Source of the DNA: Zopfochytrium polystomum
Taxonomy: Eukaryota; Chytridiomycota; Chytridiomycetes; Chytridiales; Chytridiaceae
Assembly: GCA_025765615.1 (NCBI GenBank)
Contig: JAIVFJ010000022.1
Coordinates: 248,001 to 312,000 of the forward strand
Length of the DNA stretch: 64,000 nucleotides
Reading direction: 5' to 3'
Below, in pieces: positions 10,129-25,043 of this stretch. How positions within the stretch are numbered: position 1 is the first letter of the stretch; each line of letters begins with the position of its first letter. Under the pieces are notes generated by a model that saw only the letters and a program-made list of their open reading frames with translations, did not search any database and was not told the origin of the DNA. Made by a program: the position numbers and the translations under genes.

Positions 10129-12560
10129 ATGGCTGATGCAATTGGTGTTAGACCACCAGGTTCAGTCCCGCCGGCAGCGTACGTTCAGCATTTCTTCGAC
10201 TATAATATCGTTCGATGGAAGTCGTGCTCACCTCGTTTGTAGATCAAATGGGGAACATGACGGCAGTGCAAAATCCCGGATAGATTCTTCAAGCCCCGCC
10301 AGACCGTCAGCGAGTTTACTGCTCGCTGCGCCAGCATCAAGAAATACTCCTCACGATCGCAGTGGCGATTCAAGAGAGAGGTAAACGCATATGCGAGCTC
10401 AAGGTCTCACTAACGACAATTCAAGATACGCAGAGCGGTCTGACCGCTCGGATAGGAATTCCTCTTACGGCCGACGAACACGATCTCCTCGATCCCGATC
10501 ACCATTATATTCACGGTACAGATCTCGATCGCGAACTCGGTCCAGGTCCGGAGATCGGTACTACCCACCTTTGTCCGGAAATGGCTACCCGAGCGACTAC
10601 AGAGAACGAGACAGAGATTATCGGGATAGGGACAGGGATAGGGATCGGGATCGGGATCGCGACGGGATCGAAGAAATTCCTATACTCCCCGCGGAAACCC
10701 CCGGCGGGATGGATATGATCGGGGTTATCGCCGTGATGAATACCGACGAGACTACTACGAGCGGAGTGACTCTCGCCGTTACGGGGACAGATACGATGGC
10801 ACGGACCGTGAACGCCAAGATTATCTGGATCGAGAGGACCGTTATAGCTCAAGGTATGATCGAGACGATTCCAATTATGATGGCTGATCATTCGTGGAGG
10901 CCGTATGACCGCGGGAGATATATGGATGACCGCGATGACCGAAGGCGTTATGCGGACGAAGGCGGAAGAGGTGATAGATATTACCGCGATGACCGCTTCC
11001 CGGACAGAGATGAAGGACGGTACCGATACAGCTCAAGGGATTCATGGTCTGTCATTGGAGTGTTTCTGGCGTATTTTGTTTGTTTTGACGAAGTAAAATA
11101 CCAGGGGACCGAGGCATTATTCTCCGCCATCACAGTCTCGTCCAGAAACACCTTCAATGCGACCAGCGTCATCCACCCTCAGTACAACATCTCCGTCAGC
11201 CCCTGGGGGAGCCAGCGCGAGAAAAGAAACCGTACAGTCAGATGGCCCAAAACTGGACCCTCCCACCCTCACCAAAGCCGACTCAACCCCCCCAACAGCC
11301 ACCAGCGCGAATGTAAATCGAACCTCTTTCTGTTCCTGATGCTCCGCCACCATTGCAGCAACCAAGCGCGATATCGCGTGCTTCAGACAGCTCCGCATCA
11401 GCAACTGATGCGCCGAAACCACAAAATGACACCTCAACAGCGGCACCATCCAGTCGCGCCTCCCTTCCGCAGCGTCCCATCCGCGAATTCAGCCTTTGCA
11501 GCCCCCGCTCGTTCCGCCTCAGATTTGCCTGGGCCGTCAGATTCAAGCGCATTCACACCCACTAGCAAATCCCTCCCATCCGTATCTACTCCGTCCGGTG
11601 CCTCCAGCACCCGGAGGGCCCTCCTCTGGAGCAATTGCGAACGTCTCCAACGCGTCGGCGTACTCATATTCATCGTATCCATACCATGGCACACACATGT
11701 CAACCCCACCGCAGCATGCTTACCAGCAGCACCGTTCGCACTCACAGCCCGGGATACCGACGCCGTACGCCCCACCGTTGTATTATTCCCACGGAGGTGG
11801 CGTCTCGGCCCTCCGCCCGCAAACCCCGCCGTCCTCTGCACTCTACGCGGGCTACTCCAGCAGCACCGGAGCAGAGCAGTACCCAAACGCGGCGGCGAGC
11901 GCGACGGCTGCAGTTGCCTCTGCTGCCGGCGCCAGTGTCGCGGGGACGCCAGCCGGCATTGTCCCAGGGTCATTCGCGAGAGCGGGCTCGTCGTCAGGCG
12001 GCAGTTACTCGCCAGCAGCTTTCGGAACGCCGACTCAGGTCGGGGGCTCGTCGGTCGGTGGCGTTGGATCGATTCCAGGCTACATGGGCAGCCCGACTCC
12101 GTTGGGCTCAGTTAACGGTGAACGGCACGCGCATCCCGGAATGGCGCACGCGGCAGCGGCGGGGAAGGCCATGCGGCCAGGACGGACAATACAAGTTGAC
12201 TTGTCGCGGCTGCCGGATGGTCTTCGGTACGCCTGGAATGAGCGCGAAGAAAAGGACGTTAGTGTTGATTTCAGCGCTTTTCAGCGACTTTTCGTCGACC
12301 CACGTTGCTAATCGGCTATTTCTTTCTTTTGAAAAACCACCTTCCACTCGACGCCAACAAAGTTTGAGCGAACAATGATGGAACGCAAACGACTCGTAAT
12401 GGAAGATGAGAAGAGCCTGTGCGAAGTCCGGAAGGTTCGGTTCGAGAACTCGATTGTGGATTGGGAGGTTAGGAAGTGGAGCCAGCAGGTCACATTAATT
12501 GAGTCGCAGTTGGAGGAGTGGGAGGAGGAGTACCGTCTGTTGACAAATCCGATGACCTGA
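10129..12560 (+). CDS. RS/RD-rich protein with C-terminal acidic coiled coil
   Basis: Start ATG at 10129 (MADAIGVRPPGS). Introns by consensus: about 10182-10243, 10381-10425, probably 10854-10899, one near 11045-11110, 11312-11358, and 12259-12362 (branch gctaat, phase 0). The N-terminal half is arginine-serine and arginine-aspartate rich (RTRSPRSRSPLYSRYRSRSR, then RDRDRDRD), typical of nuclear pre-mRNA processing factors. No RRM is visible. The middle is Pro/Gln/Ser-rich (YQQHRSHSQPGIPTPYAPP). The C-terminus has IQVDLSRLPDGLRYAWNERE followed by a charged helix ending EWEEEYRLLTNPMT. The frame slips within the GGGATC repeats near 10660 and again near 11470, so the gene model is approximate. 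Splicing-related function is inferred from composition alone. Confidence 0.65.
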
Positions 12561-13705
12561 GCCGCCCCTTGTTTTTTCTAGGTGGTGGGGAGGAAGGACC
12601 TGTGATTTTTGAGGTCACGATGAATGAATGTGTGCGTTTTTCGTATGCTGGTGGGGGGCATTGATTGTTTAAAGGGTGGAGGGGTTTCAGCTCTCCAAAA
12701 AAAAAAAAAAAAAAAACACGAAGAAATCAAAGATTGTAAGGGTCATCGCCAATTCTGATCCTGAGTGGACTCTTGGATGGTTTTCAGCTACAGAAGGGTC
12801 AACTCAAACTTTTTTTTGCAGGCAAGCCCAAGCTGGAGAAGAATAATTTTCGGAGACCGAGGAGGCTATGGACATTCGCAGCAAAGTGAATAGCAACTAT
12901 TTTCCAATACAACTGAGGACCCAGTTTTTTCATTTTTATTGGTCACTTTGTTAGTGATCCAACGCAGAGAGAAAGCCGCCATTGTTTGTTTCCCCTTTCT
13001 CTTTGAGGCGGGAGGATAAAGAAACCCGGGAGCGACCACCCGGGATTTCTGACTCGGTGGGGACACCCGACACGATAGCGAGGTGAGTGACCCAGACCCA
13101 ATCGCTACCATTCCAAGTCCCTTTCGATTCGGACCACTGCCATTCCCTCGACTGCCGTCTTCGTGGCCGAAAGCACCCCCATTGATCAGTCGGCAATCAC
13201 CATCGACCTCCCCCGCCACGACGCCGGAAAAGGACCGTCGCACATGTCAAAAGATATCTATTGCCAATCCTGCGGACCGCTATCGCCGGGAACCAGCATC
13301 CTCACGACGCTGACATCACCTGACGCTTCTCGATCGAGAAGAGCTGCGCCATCATCTCCCCCATTTGTCCACCCTCTCTCTCGCTCTCTCTGTCTCCCTT
13401 ATTCTCGCTTGTCTAAGAGTTTAACTTGTGTTTCGTTCTTCCTGACTGAAGGTACTACGAATATTTGTATTACAGTCCTGTTTCTCGTAGTCGTCCAGCA
13501 GTTTATTCAACGGTCTATTCAACGGTCTATTCAGATTCATTCGTCGCGATTCATTTCGGGAACAGGGGAACCCTCCGTTTTTGTGGAGTGCTTGCAAAAG
13601 CCTGCTTTGGCTCCTTGACGCCGGATTTTACACGCACACCGTACTGTTCTCCCATTTGGCTTCACACATAAGCCTTACCCGACAGTACCCGCCACCCAAT
13701 CCAAG
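12561..13705. other. Intergenic with poly-A tract
   Basis: Follows the RS/RD gene and precedes the arrestin-like gene, both on plus. It holds an 18-base A run near 12699-12716 and pyrimidine-rich stretches at about 13370-13410 and 13640-13690 just before the next start codon. No convincing coding exon was seen. Confidence 0.5.
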
Positions 13706-15765
13706 ATGCTCGCGCATATCCAGGGCAACCGCGTCCAAAACTCTGCAATCGACTCAGCTGTCGCTGCATCGGGCTCCGCCCAGGCTCGGTTCGACCCGCC
13801 CCCCGCGCCCGGGTCCCCGCCAACCGCAGGCAGCAGCACCAGCACGTCCATTTCAACTAATGAAGCTTCGTCTCCGCCAGGAAGCCCTGCGCTGACACCC
13901 CCCTCGCTTCTCAAGAAAATGTCCACAAAGATAATGGGGCGCATCCGTCAGTCATCTATTTCGCGAGCTTCCTCGTCGAATTCATCGTCGTCGACCGCAA
14001 CCTCTTTAGCAGCCGCCGAGCCTTATATTCTTCAGCTTCTGCACTCACCTTCTCGATCACTTTCGAACTCGTCGCTGTCAGGAAAGATGGCAAGCTCGCA
14101 ATCAAGCAGCAGCATCTCTGCGGACGGTGTGTCGGTGGATCTTGCCGTAGCAAGCTCTGTTGCGAAGCTGGTCAAAAGAACCCCAACTGCCGTCCACGGG
14201 TCAACAGTGCTGCCCCAGTATGGGGATGAGCAGGATGGCCCTCTGCCGCCCCCTGTCTTCCCAAACGGTGAAGACGAGCTGCCCGGATGTAAGTACTTGC
14301 AGCTTTAGCGTAGGTATAAACTCATGAAAGAAATCTAATTGTTTCTCCTCAAGATGAACCGAGGCCAGAAAACACAGATTCTGGCGCCGTTGTCACTGGT
14401 CACTTTCTTGTTACTATTCCAGCCTCAGTGCCTGCCATCCGTGTTCATTCCATCCTCGTCACAGTCTCAGGCACATTTTCGATGGACGGCCACGCAGCGG
14501 CAAACTCAAAAATATCTTGCACTGCGGAGAAGGTGGAGAAACTCGTTCTCTACGAAAAGTATGAAGCTGTCGAGGATATACCGCTGGCAGACCCACCATC
14601 TGGTTCCTCTGGACGTGATCGCTATCTAGTTGGTGGCACTACTCACAAAATCGAGTTCAAAGTAGAGTTGCACAAGTACACGAAGCCTTCGTCATGGGGG
14701 CCGATTTTTCTCTGTGCGCCACTTTGTCAACGGCCAGCTCATCTACAGCCCTCTGGAGACAGAAACTGCGCCTGCTCCATCTGCAGATCAGGCAGGAGGA
14801 AGTGCACCATCGGCGTCGCCTCCCATCAACGCCACAGCGCTATCGCTGTCGATGCCAGCACCCATGCATCATAGGCGCACAACCCTCTTAACACCGTCGC
14901 ACCTACTGACAGTCGTCAAGCTGAGGGAAAAAAGCCTGAAAATTGAACGGACCACTTTTTTCGGCGCTGCGGACGATGGGAAAATTCTGTGGGAGATTTC
15001 TGTTCCAGCGGAGTGCAGCTCCAAGGAAGATATCGTCGTCGAAGTGTCCGTTAGAGTTGCCGAAGAAAACTGGGTGGACAAACTTAACAGGATAACCTGC
15101 TTCTTCCAGGAAGCTACTGAGTATCGGTAAGTTGACGGAGGTGTGCAAGCACAACAGATTACTGATCGTCACTGCCAGTGTCAACGTACTTATAGAAACA
15201 CTCGGTGGAACGACAGAGAAGAAGCGCCGAAAGGTGATTGATCTCATGCCGCTTCCTAGGCTTGAAAAGACCATTACTCCCTCTGCAATGGAAAACATAG
15301 GTTCGTTCTTTCATAAAAGATCGGCAATGGTGTATTGACTCCAATTTGTTTGCAGCAAAGTACCTTGTAGGAACAAAGCTGATTGACAACCCTCCTTCCG
15401 TTCAAGCCAACTCGACTGCAGCTTCATCGCCGCCCGCAGCTCCAGGGTCACCACCAGCGAGCGACCCCAACCTTTTCCGCCACTCATTCACAATCCCATT
15501 GGGCGACCAGCAACACCTCACGAAAACCCACATCAATCACGATATCGCCGTGAAAGATGTTATTGTCACCCACAAGGTTGTCGTGCAGCTGCAATACCTA
15601 TTGACAAAACACGCCTCTGCCGTGCTTGGCGCACCCGGCATTGAGAGGTCGAACGCCGGGCCAGAAAATGCGGACGGCACTTACTCGTGGATCCAGGGTG
15701 CTAGGAGGGATCGCGTGTTGGAGATGACGGCCCCTGTTGTGATATCTGACGTGCTGGATGAATAA
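13706..15765 (+). CDS. Alpha-arrestin-like protein
   Basis: Exons 13706-14288, 14354-15126, 15179-15300 and 15356-15765, joined at clean GT-AG sites. After a Ser/Pro-rich leader of ~195 residues comes an arrestin-type beta-sandwich pattern: RVHSILVTVSGTFSMDG, THKIEFKVELHKYT, a cross-over segment, then ILWEISVPAECSSKEDIVV, and a C-lobe with KDVIVTHKVVVQLQYLL and ending APVVISDVLDE. Fungal alpha-arrestins act as ubiquitin-ligase adaptors for plasma-membrane proteins. I see no PPxY motif with confidence, so that role is inferred. The frame breaks at the GGGGG at 14696-14700; dropping one G joins KYTKPSSWG to RFFSVRHFVNGQLIYS. The family call rests on fold pattern rather than a signature motif. 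Confidence 0.6.
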
Positions 15766-18117
<2,352 letters not shown>

Positions 18118-18647
18118 GGGGTTCGAGGGTGGTGACGGCAGCTACGTTGGGAAGGAGGGGCTCCGTTTGGGTAGTGATGCTGAAGAGACCGGGTGGGAAT
18201 GAAAGGAAAGGTTGGGATCTTGGGAGCGGGTAGAGGCGACTGGAGGGGGTGGTGCTTATCGCTCTTTGTTGGTTGGTTTTTTTGTCATTGAAAATGTGTG
18301 ACTAGTTTCTCGTGTTCTCCTCTCCTTTTCTACCCCCCCAGCCATTTCTACACTTTTCCCCTCGCTCATCCTGCACTGTGGCTTTTCTCCGATAGCATCT
18401 GCCACTGCCGTCGTGCGCTGCTTTGTAGAGACTGTCCCACTCCGACCTTATTTTCACACCCCACTTATTGTTTCTTCCAACTCTGGCTTACCAAACGCAA
18501 GCAAGCGACACACAAAAAAAAAAAAAAAAAAAGAAAAAAAGCCGCAAGCAGCAGAGAAGATCATACATATTGCAGTTTCAAGCAGACCCACAACCCACGG
18601 CAGCGTCCTCTCGGCGAACCCATCAACCGAAGAAAATGAAAGTCAAC

Positions 18648-18678
<31 letters not shown>

Positions 18679-18685
18679 CACAGCT
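18118..18685. other. Convergent intergenic region with two long poly-A tracts
   Basis: Lies between the 3' ends of CDC42 (plus) and the WD40 NLR-like gene (minus). It holds A runs at 18514-18532 and 18648-18676 (about 29 A). The second begins 10 bases past the NLR stop codon, reading as poly-T on the NLR coding strand. No gene seen. Confidence 0.55.
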
Positions 18686-21600
18686 TCACCGCGCTGCCAG
18701 CCGCAAAAACACCAGCTCCCCTTCCTCCAGCAACATGGCGCACGTCGCGCCCGCGCAAAAGAAGCGCCCGTGCGCGAACGGCGGCACCCAGCACCGCCGG
18801 TCGGTCGTCCTGTCGAGCCCCGTGATCCACCCGCCCGCGTACTGCAGCGCAAAGTCGCCCGCCCCGCTGCGCTGCCGCGACGCGCGCCCGGGCTCCGCCA
18901 TCTCCGTCACCGCCGTCCCGGTCTCGGTGGCGGTGGCCGTACCCCCGTCCGCCGCCGCCGTCGCGGGGTCGGCCGTCGAGTCGGACAGCACCGACTCGAG
19001 GTCCACCGAGCCGGCGTCATCGTCGTTGTCGCCAGTGCCGGCGGCTGCGGCGGCTTTTTTCTGCGCGCGGGGAAGGTTGGGCGAGACTGGATGGGGGAGA
19101 GGGGAAAAGGTAAGAAGGATGGGCGAGGTAGGATGGTGGGATCATGGCATTGCCGGCGAAGAGCGGTGCACGCTTACGTTTGTGCAATTCGTGGATAATG
19201 TAGTCGTAGCGCGACGCTGTGATGATCATTTTGCTGTCCGGCGAAAACTTGTTGTATTCGGTCCACGAAGTGTTTCTGATCTCCTTAAACTTGACGTCAT
19301 CTTGAGGTGTGTGTGTGTGCGTGTGTGTGTGTGAGCATACCAGCAAAAAAAAAAGTCAGCCGTAGCTCAAAGGTGGCTGGAAAACCAAAACGAGATTTTC
19401 ACGAACATCTATCGCCGTCGTAGATTCGAGTCGTGCGGTCCCTAGAAGACGATGCCATCCACTTGCCGTCTGGCGAGAAGGACACAGCCAGGATCCAGTG
19501 TTTGTGGCGACCCAGAATCTTGACTTTGCCTGGACAGATGAGGGGGTGACATCAGGCGGTCAGACAGACGGAAGTACGATGGCAAAGCACAGTCCCGCTC
19601 CCGCGCTACCCGAAGCAAGTCTCCAGAGACACACTTCGAACGAGAAGTTGCCGAACAGTATCAGTGAGCCGTCAGGAGAGAAAGCGAGGCATCGCACAGT
19701 GGCGTTTGACTTGTTCATCGACATTATGCACGTGGCCTTTGGGCGGAGTCGGTTTTGAGCTTTGGGGAAACGTAAGGAACAAACTAAGCCTCCAACCTGT
19801 TGTGGCATTCCAAACTCGAATCGCTTTGTCTTCTCCTCCCGAAGCGACGGTGAGGCCGTCGGGAGAAAACTCTGCAGTCCACACCGGGCCAGTGTGGCCT
19901 GTGAAGCAGGCAACCTCCTTTCCTGCACAAACATTCGAATTCATGTGAGTGGAACAGAACGATTAGATGCACGAAAAGAGCATTCTCTCACTCGTCTGAA
20001 CGTCCCAAGTTCGCAGACTACAATCTTGAGAGGCTGTCACGACAAGTTTTCCATCTCTTGAGAAAGCGATCCACCGAACAAAGTCCGAGTGACCTTCCAA
20101 CACCCCGCACTTTGTTGCCGTCGCGACGTCCCACACTTGCACGACTTTTTCGGATGCAACTAGAATCAAGGAGCCGTCTGGGGAAAGCGCCGCATTTCTG
20201 GTCGTCATGTACCGTGGTGTGGGAGGTACAAATACTTCATTCCGGCCTAGGTTAGCAGGGAAGTCAAAATTGATTCAGAAATCTTTCACATAATCATAAC
20301 GGTAACATACCGATCGCTGTTCCCCAAATTTCGATCTTCATGTCCCACATTCCGATGGCAAGGAAATTTACCAGACTCAGAAAAGGCAATGCAAGCAGGT
20401 GCTTCATTCGTCATGTGGAGCCTCTTCACCTCAGCACCTTGGGTTGGCACGTTAGTAAGCTGGCAGTCGGATGAAGATAAGCGAACCTGATTGAACCTCC
20501 CAATAACGAACTGTTCGATCGAGAGAGGCTGTTGCTAGAAGTTTGCCATCTGGTGAAAAGCAAATGTCCTTGACGCCCATCTCGTGGCCTTTCAAGGTAC
20601 TGAATCATCCTTGACTGATAAAAATTCCAAAACGTCAGTTGCAGTGGGCGGTAGGAGGTTGGGAGGCGGTACTAACCATTTCGAGCGTCCCAAACATGAA
20701 TTAGGAAATCCTCGGTTGCCGTGGCGAATATATTGCAGTCGCTAGTCACTGCGAAGCTTACCATTGGCACTTCCAACGGCGGCTTGATCTGAGAACCTTA
20801 GAGTTCGAAACGTGAGGTTGAGGTGAGGGGAAGGAAACTAGGAAAAAGAGTCAAACCATCGATCGGGTTCCAGAATCTAACAGTGTTGTCGGCCGAAGCT
20901 GAAATCAGGATCGATCCCAGCATATCATAGTGAAGTCGCGTGACTGGTTTCGTCACTCCATTCAACTCCATCCGAGTTTCTTTTGAACAAGCAATTAGCA
21001 TGCATTACACTAAATAGCGCTTTAATCACACCTGAATCGAGATTGTAGATGCAAATGCTGCCATTATACGCTCCTATGGCAAGCGATTTCGAGTCTGGGG
21101 AGAATTGAAGCGCTGATATTCCCGACTGCCGTTTTAGTTTTCTCGTCAAACGGCCTCCAACGGTGCAAAAGTTTAATTTAGAGTTCTCTTAAGCAAACAA
21201 ATATGGCCTACCTGTTGCTATATCTGATATGATGACGGTCTTGCCGGACGATCCGGTAGCGAGAAGCTTCTTGTCCGTTGAAACACTGGCGCAGTACAGC
21301 CAGTACTGTGTGATGGTCAAATCGCCTGATCTCTTGGCCAGTTTGGCGATTCCAAAGTCGAGCTGTTCGATCTTGGGAGGCTGATACGACGAGCTCATCT
21401 CCGCAAAAGTGCACATCTGAGATAGTGCCAGTGTGGCCTTCCAGCGTGCAAAGCCGTTCCGGCCAGTGATCAAATTCCGGCCCAGATGGAATTGACAGCA
21501 ACTGGGCCGACGGCGTCAACTGGGATGAGTAGAACTTGTAGAAGAGCGACTTTCGCGGGGTCCAGATTTGGACGCACTGATAGATGTGGAATGGGTTGAA

Positions 21601-24600
21601 GCAAATTGGACTGCGGAACGTCACGGCAAATCGACGACCTTCGTTGATCAAGGCGATGACACTTTCGATGGATGTATCATTCAGGGCACAATTGAGTGTT
21701 GTCAAAATCCACTGTAGGATGTCCATGTGTGATATGAATAAGTCGAACTTGCTCGAACAAGACAGCATTTCCATCCAATGCGTCAAGTGGCGCTCAACCA
21801 CGGTCTTTAGCTTCGGAACCAGCTCCGACGCTATTCCATTTACGAGGATATGACCGTCCCGTATGTGGAACGCCATGTTAACAGCAGGCATATCTTAAAG
21901 GCTCCGGAAGCTTTACGTCATTCACTCGGGCGAAAAAATTCGCGTCGTGCAGACTCTGCATATCCAAATTAAGAATATTCAATTTCAGACCCTGCAATTT
22001 TTAGCAAATTAGTAGAGAACACGGACAAAGAGAAAACCTCACTTCAATCATAGCGTCCAGGGATCTCAAACCCAACAATATAGCGGTCTCACGCTGCTTC
22101 TCTTTCCCAACGTAAAAGAGCGGGTTTGTGCATCGTGTTGCATCCGACAAAAAGTCAGCGACTGACTTATGGAAAAATCGGACGTGCGACGTTTCCTCAT
22201 CCACCAAAATCACCGACTGCAGCCACCTGAAGCAAATCAAAACAGAGTCGATGTCCTCTTTCAGAAGTAGTGCCCAATCCATTGCGGTCAATGGCTCACG
22301 GCCCACAATGAGAACAGCAAGGACCATCTGCAGCCGAGGAACGGACGATGCATCGGCGTTCTTGAAAATTCGAGTAAATGTCGCCGTGAGCATGTGGTCA
22401 ATCTTGGATGCCGCCTCAGCCTCCCCGGAACCGATCTTGTCCAAACCTTCGATTGCTGACAGCTGAATGCCACGGGACTCACCGGCACTGGAGGCTTCCG
22501 CCAGGAGAGTCTCACACGCCAAAACCATCCAAATGAACACACCTTCCGACTTATCGACGAGGATCTGTGGACCAAAGGCTTGAACTTCAGAGTTTGAATG
22601 GTTAGGATTCCAGGAAATGCTCGGCGTAGAGCATAAGGTCTTGACGATTCTCCTCATCCGACGGTTTGAGTATCGTCGGGCTCATGTCTTTGAAGGCATC
22701 CACAATGTCGGGCTCAGGCCGCGAGGTCAGGAATATTTTGACAAACGGAGGGAGACTACGGCAGTCCGAACTGAATAATTGGAGCGCATCCGCCCGTTCG
22801 CCAATATCGCCGCATTCGTCGAGCGCGTCGATGATAATAACGATGGGCTTATCAATGTGATTTTTGGAGTTAAGGCGCCCCAGCGGTTCCGTTATCAAAG
22901 TTCGAAACACTACATCCACAGGTTTACTGAGCAAATCGGGGGTAGAATGTTTGATCCTGTAGAGCGACTGGGAATACGCCGAATTCCAATCGGCCAGGAA
23001 ATAGGCAATAGTGAGGACCATGTTTCGAACATCTCGCCTGTCGTCGTCGTCGTGTTTGCAAAAGAACATGCCCGCAAGCTGGTTTCGCTGCTCGTAGTAC
23101 TGAGCTACCAGCGCTGCCATCACAGACTTTCCGACCCCCGCAACACCGTGGAGCCAGAACACTCGCTCGTCCGGGCGGTCGACAGAAAAGAGGTCTTCCT
23201 GTGAGTTTGTCCAGCAGCCACTTTCGAGTTCCCGCAACGTGCTTGTCCAACAGACGGTCCTTGTGATGCCGCATCGCCATATCGAGCGGGTGAAGCCATT
23301 GGCGGAGCTCGCGGAACAAGGCACTTTCAGATTTCGCGCTAAGCACAACCTCACCCGTTGGTGGTGCGGTCAGCTTTGCCGCTGATTTGAGGAGTGCGTC
23401 AACAAGCCTGAAATTTGATTGGATTAAATAAAGGGACAAGTCCAAGTCGCCTCCTCGAAGTTCCGAATGTCACTTCTCACATGTTCGACTTGCCGGGTCT
23501 CGGGTCTCCTGGCAGACCCTGGAACTCAAAGATTTTTTCAACGATTTGGCGGATGGTGTACTTTCGAGGACTAAGCGGATGACAGTGCTTTCCTTCGGAA
23601 AAGTTGTTTGCTCCAAACGCTTCAAAGTTGAAGGACCGCAAGTCAATTTGCGAGAGTCCTGACTTTCGTCCGACCACCTCCTCGACCTGCCCGACAAATA
23701 CAACAAAAATTTGAAGGGGGGTTTCCTTGCTTTCCACAATCTCCAGGCAAAGCTCCCACTGAGAAAAGAAAGAGGTGAACTTTATTTGATTTCAAGACGC
23801 GTGATGAGACACATACTTCTAGGAGGAAGTTGTCTGGTTGCTTCTCGGCTCGATGGAACTTTTTCATCGCCTCCTCTGAACAAAACAACACGGCGATTCT
23901 ACTGCAAAACAGTCCGGTGATGAACTCGGATACCCATCGTTGGCCCTCTTTGATGCACATTTGGTCCCAAAAGGGATGGTACTGTCCATTGAGTCTGCCG
24001 TAAATCTTGTCCACAAACTGGGCCTCCGAGTACTGGCGGTGACTATGGACGTTCAGAGTTTGGTCAGAAAAAAATTAACACAAGTATACCTAAGGAAGAA
24101 ATGATGTGTTTGCGCGTCGCTTGCGCAAATCCATGAAGGTTGGATGCATTCTCGCCACGACTGCTCTGGAAGAAGAAGCATTTTGTAAACGCTGTTTCAG
24201 TCGTCCTCTATTTTGAAGGATCGACGCACCTTGAATGCCCTCAATATCTTCATCCCGATCAGATTCAGGCGACGGCTCTTCTTCTGCCAACTCCAAGATG
24301 AATGAGAACTCATTGCGGAGTTCGTGCTCGATGTTATCTTTCGTTAAGAAGTACACTTTTCGGTCCGCCGGGTCCATTACAAAGAGAAGCAGCTTCGGCG
24401 AATGCTCGATTCCCACAACGTCTGCGCAGTGCGAAACGAACTTTTCCTTGCTGAAGTCCTCCGCTGATACTGGCACTCGATAGTTTACGGACCTTCCCGA
24501 TGGTAGTTTCCGTTCAACGGTGATGATCTTGCTGAAAGCGTTTGCGGCGGTTGTGGCAGCTGCCGTTGGCTCGATTGGCTTGATCGCGGCATCTTTCCGT

Positions 24601-24913
24601 TTCTACCACCGCCCGACCAATGGGTTGTTTAGGATATACCAGAGTCGGGAGCGACGGTCATGGATCATCATACCACAAGGAAGGAGCGAACGCCTTCGTC
24701 GACGATCTTCTTGTGTAGCGCGGTTTTCCGGTTGACAACGAAGTCGTTTTCGCCGCGGTGGAAAGAAATAACCATCGCTTCTGGCGAGGACAGATCCAGC
24801 GCTTCGGCTACATCGCGTGTGAATGACTGATACGAGAGGTCGTTGGGATCTACGTCGACAGGGTAGAGGTCTCCATCGAAAGAAAGGACGACTTCAATCG
24901 TCTCCGGTTCCAT
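18686..24913 (-). CDS. TIR-NACHT-WD40 NLR-like receptor with tandem beta-grasp N-terminus
   Basis: First ATG at 24911-24913. Domains in order: beta-grasp copy 1 (IEVVLSFDGDLYPVDV, TALHKKIVDEGVRSFLV), intron about 24600-24670, copy 2 (KIITVERKLPSGRSVNYRV, LLLFVMDPADRKVYFLTKDN), then TIR: HHFFLSHRQYSEAQF, HPFWDQMCIKEGQRWVSEF, RIAVLFCSEEAM, DNFLLEWELCLEIV. NACHT has P-loop GVAGVGKS and Walker B IVIIIDALDECG, then a winged-helix region (HKSVADFLSD). About 13 WD40 repeats follow, often one per exon (ASQDRTARLWNRQTG, SADNTVRFWNP, ASGGEDKAIRVWNATT). The C-terminal cap GGWITG...CWVPP resembles the end of fungal NACHT-WD40 proteins. Extra bases near 22611, 21306 and 20362 interrupt the frame; skipping each restores the domain. 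Receptor role is inferred from architecture. Confidence 0.87.
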
Positions 24914-25043
24914 GGATTCCGAATTTACAAGACACACGAAACCTTCTCTGTGCCGCCGACCCACCCACCCCCAAAAAGACGAACATGAATGAATCCTTTT
25001 TTATTGTGCTCGTAGTGTTAATCCGAGAACTGGTTTCAGACCA

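Noticed and set aside
19304..19332. GT repeats considered as telomeric sequence
   Set aside because: Short, internal, scattered, and flanked by coding exons. Ordinary microsatellites.
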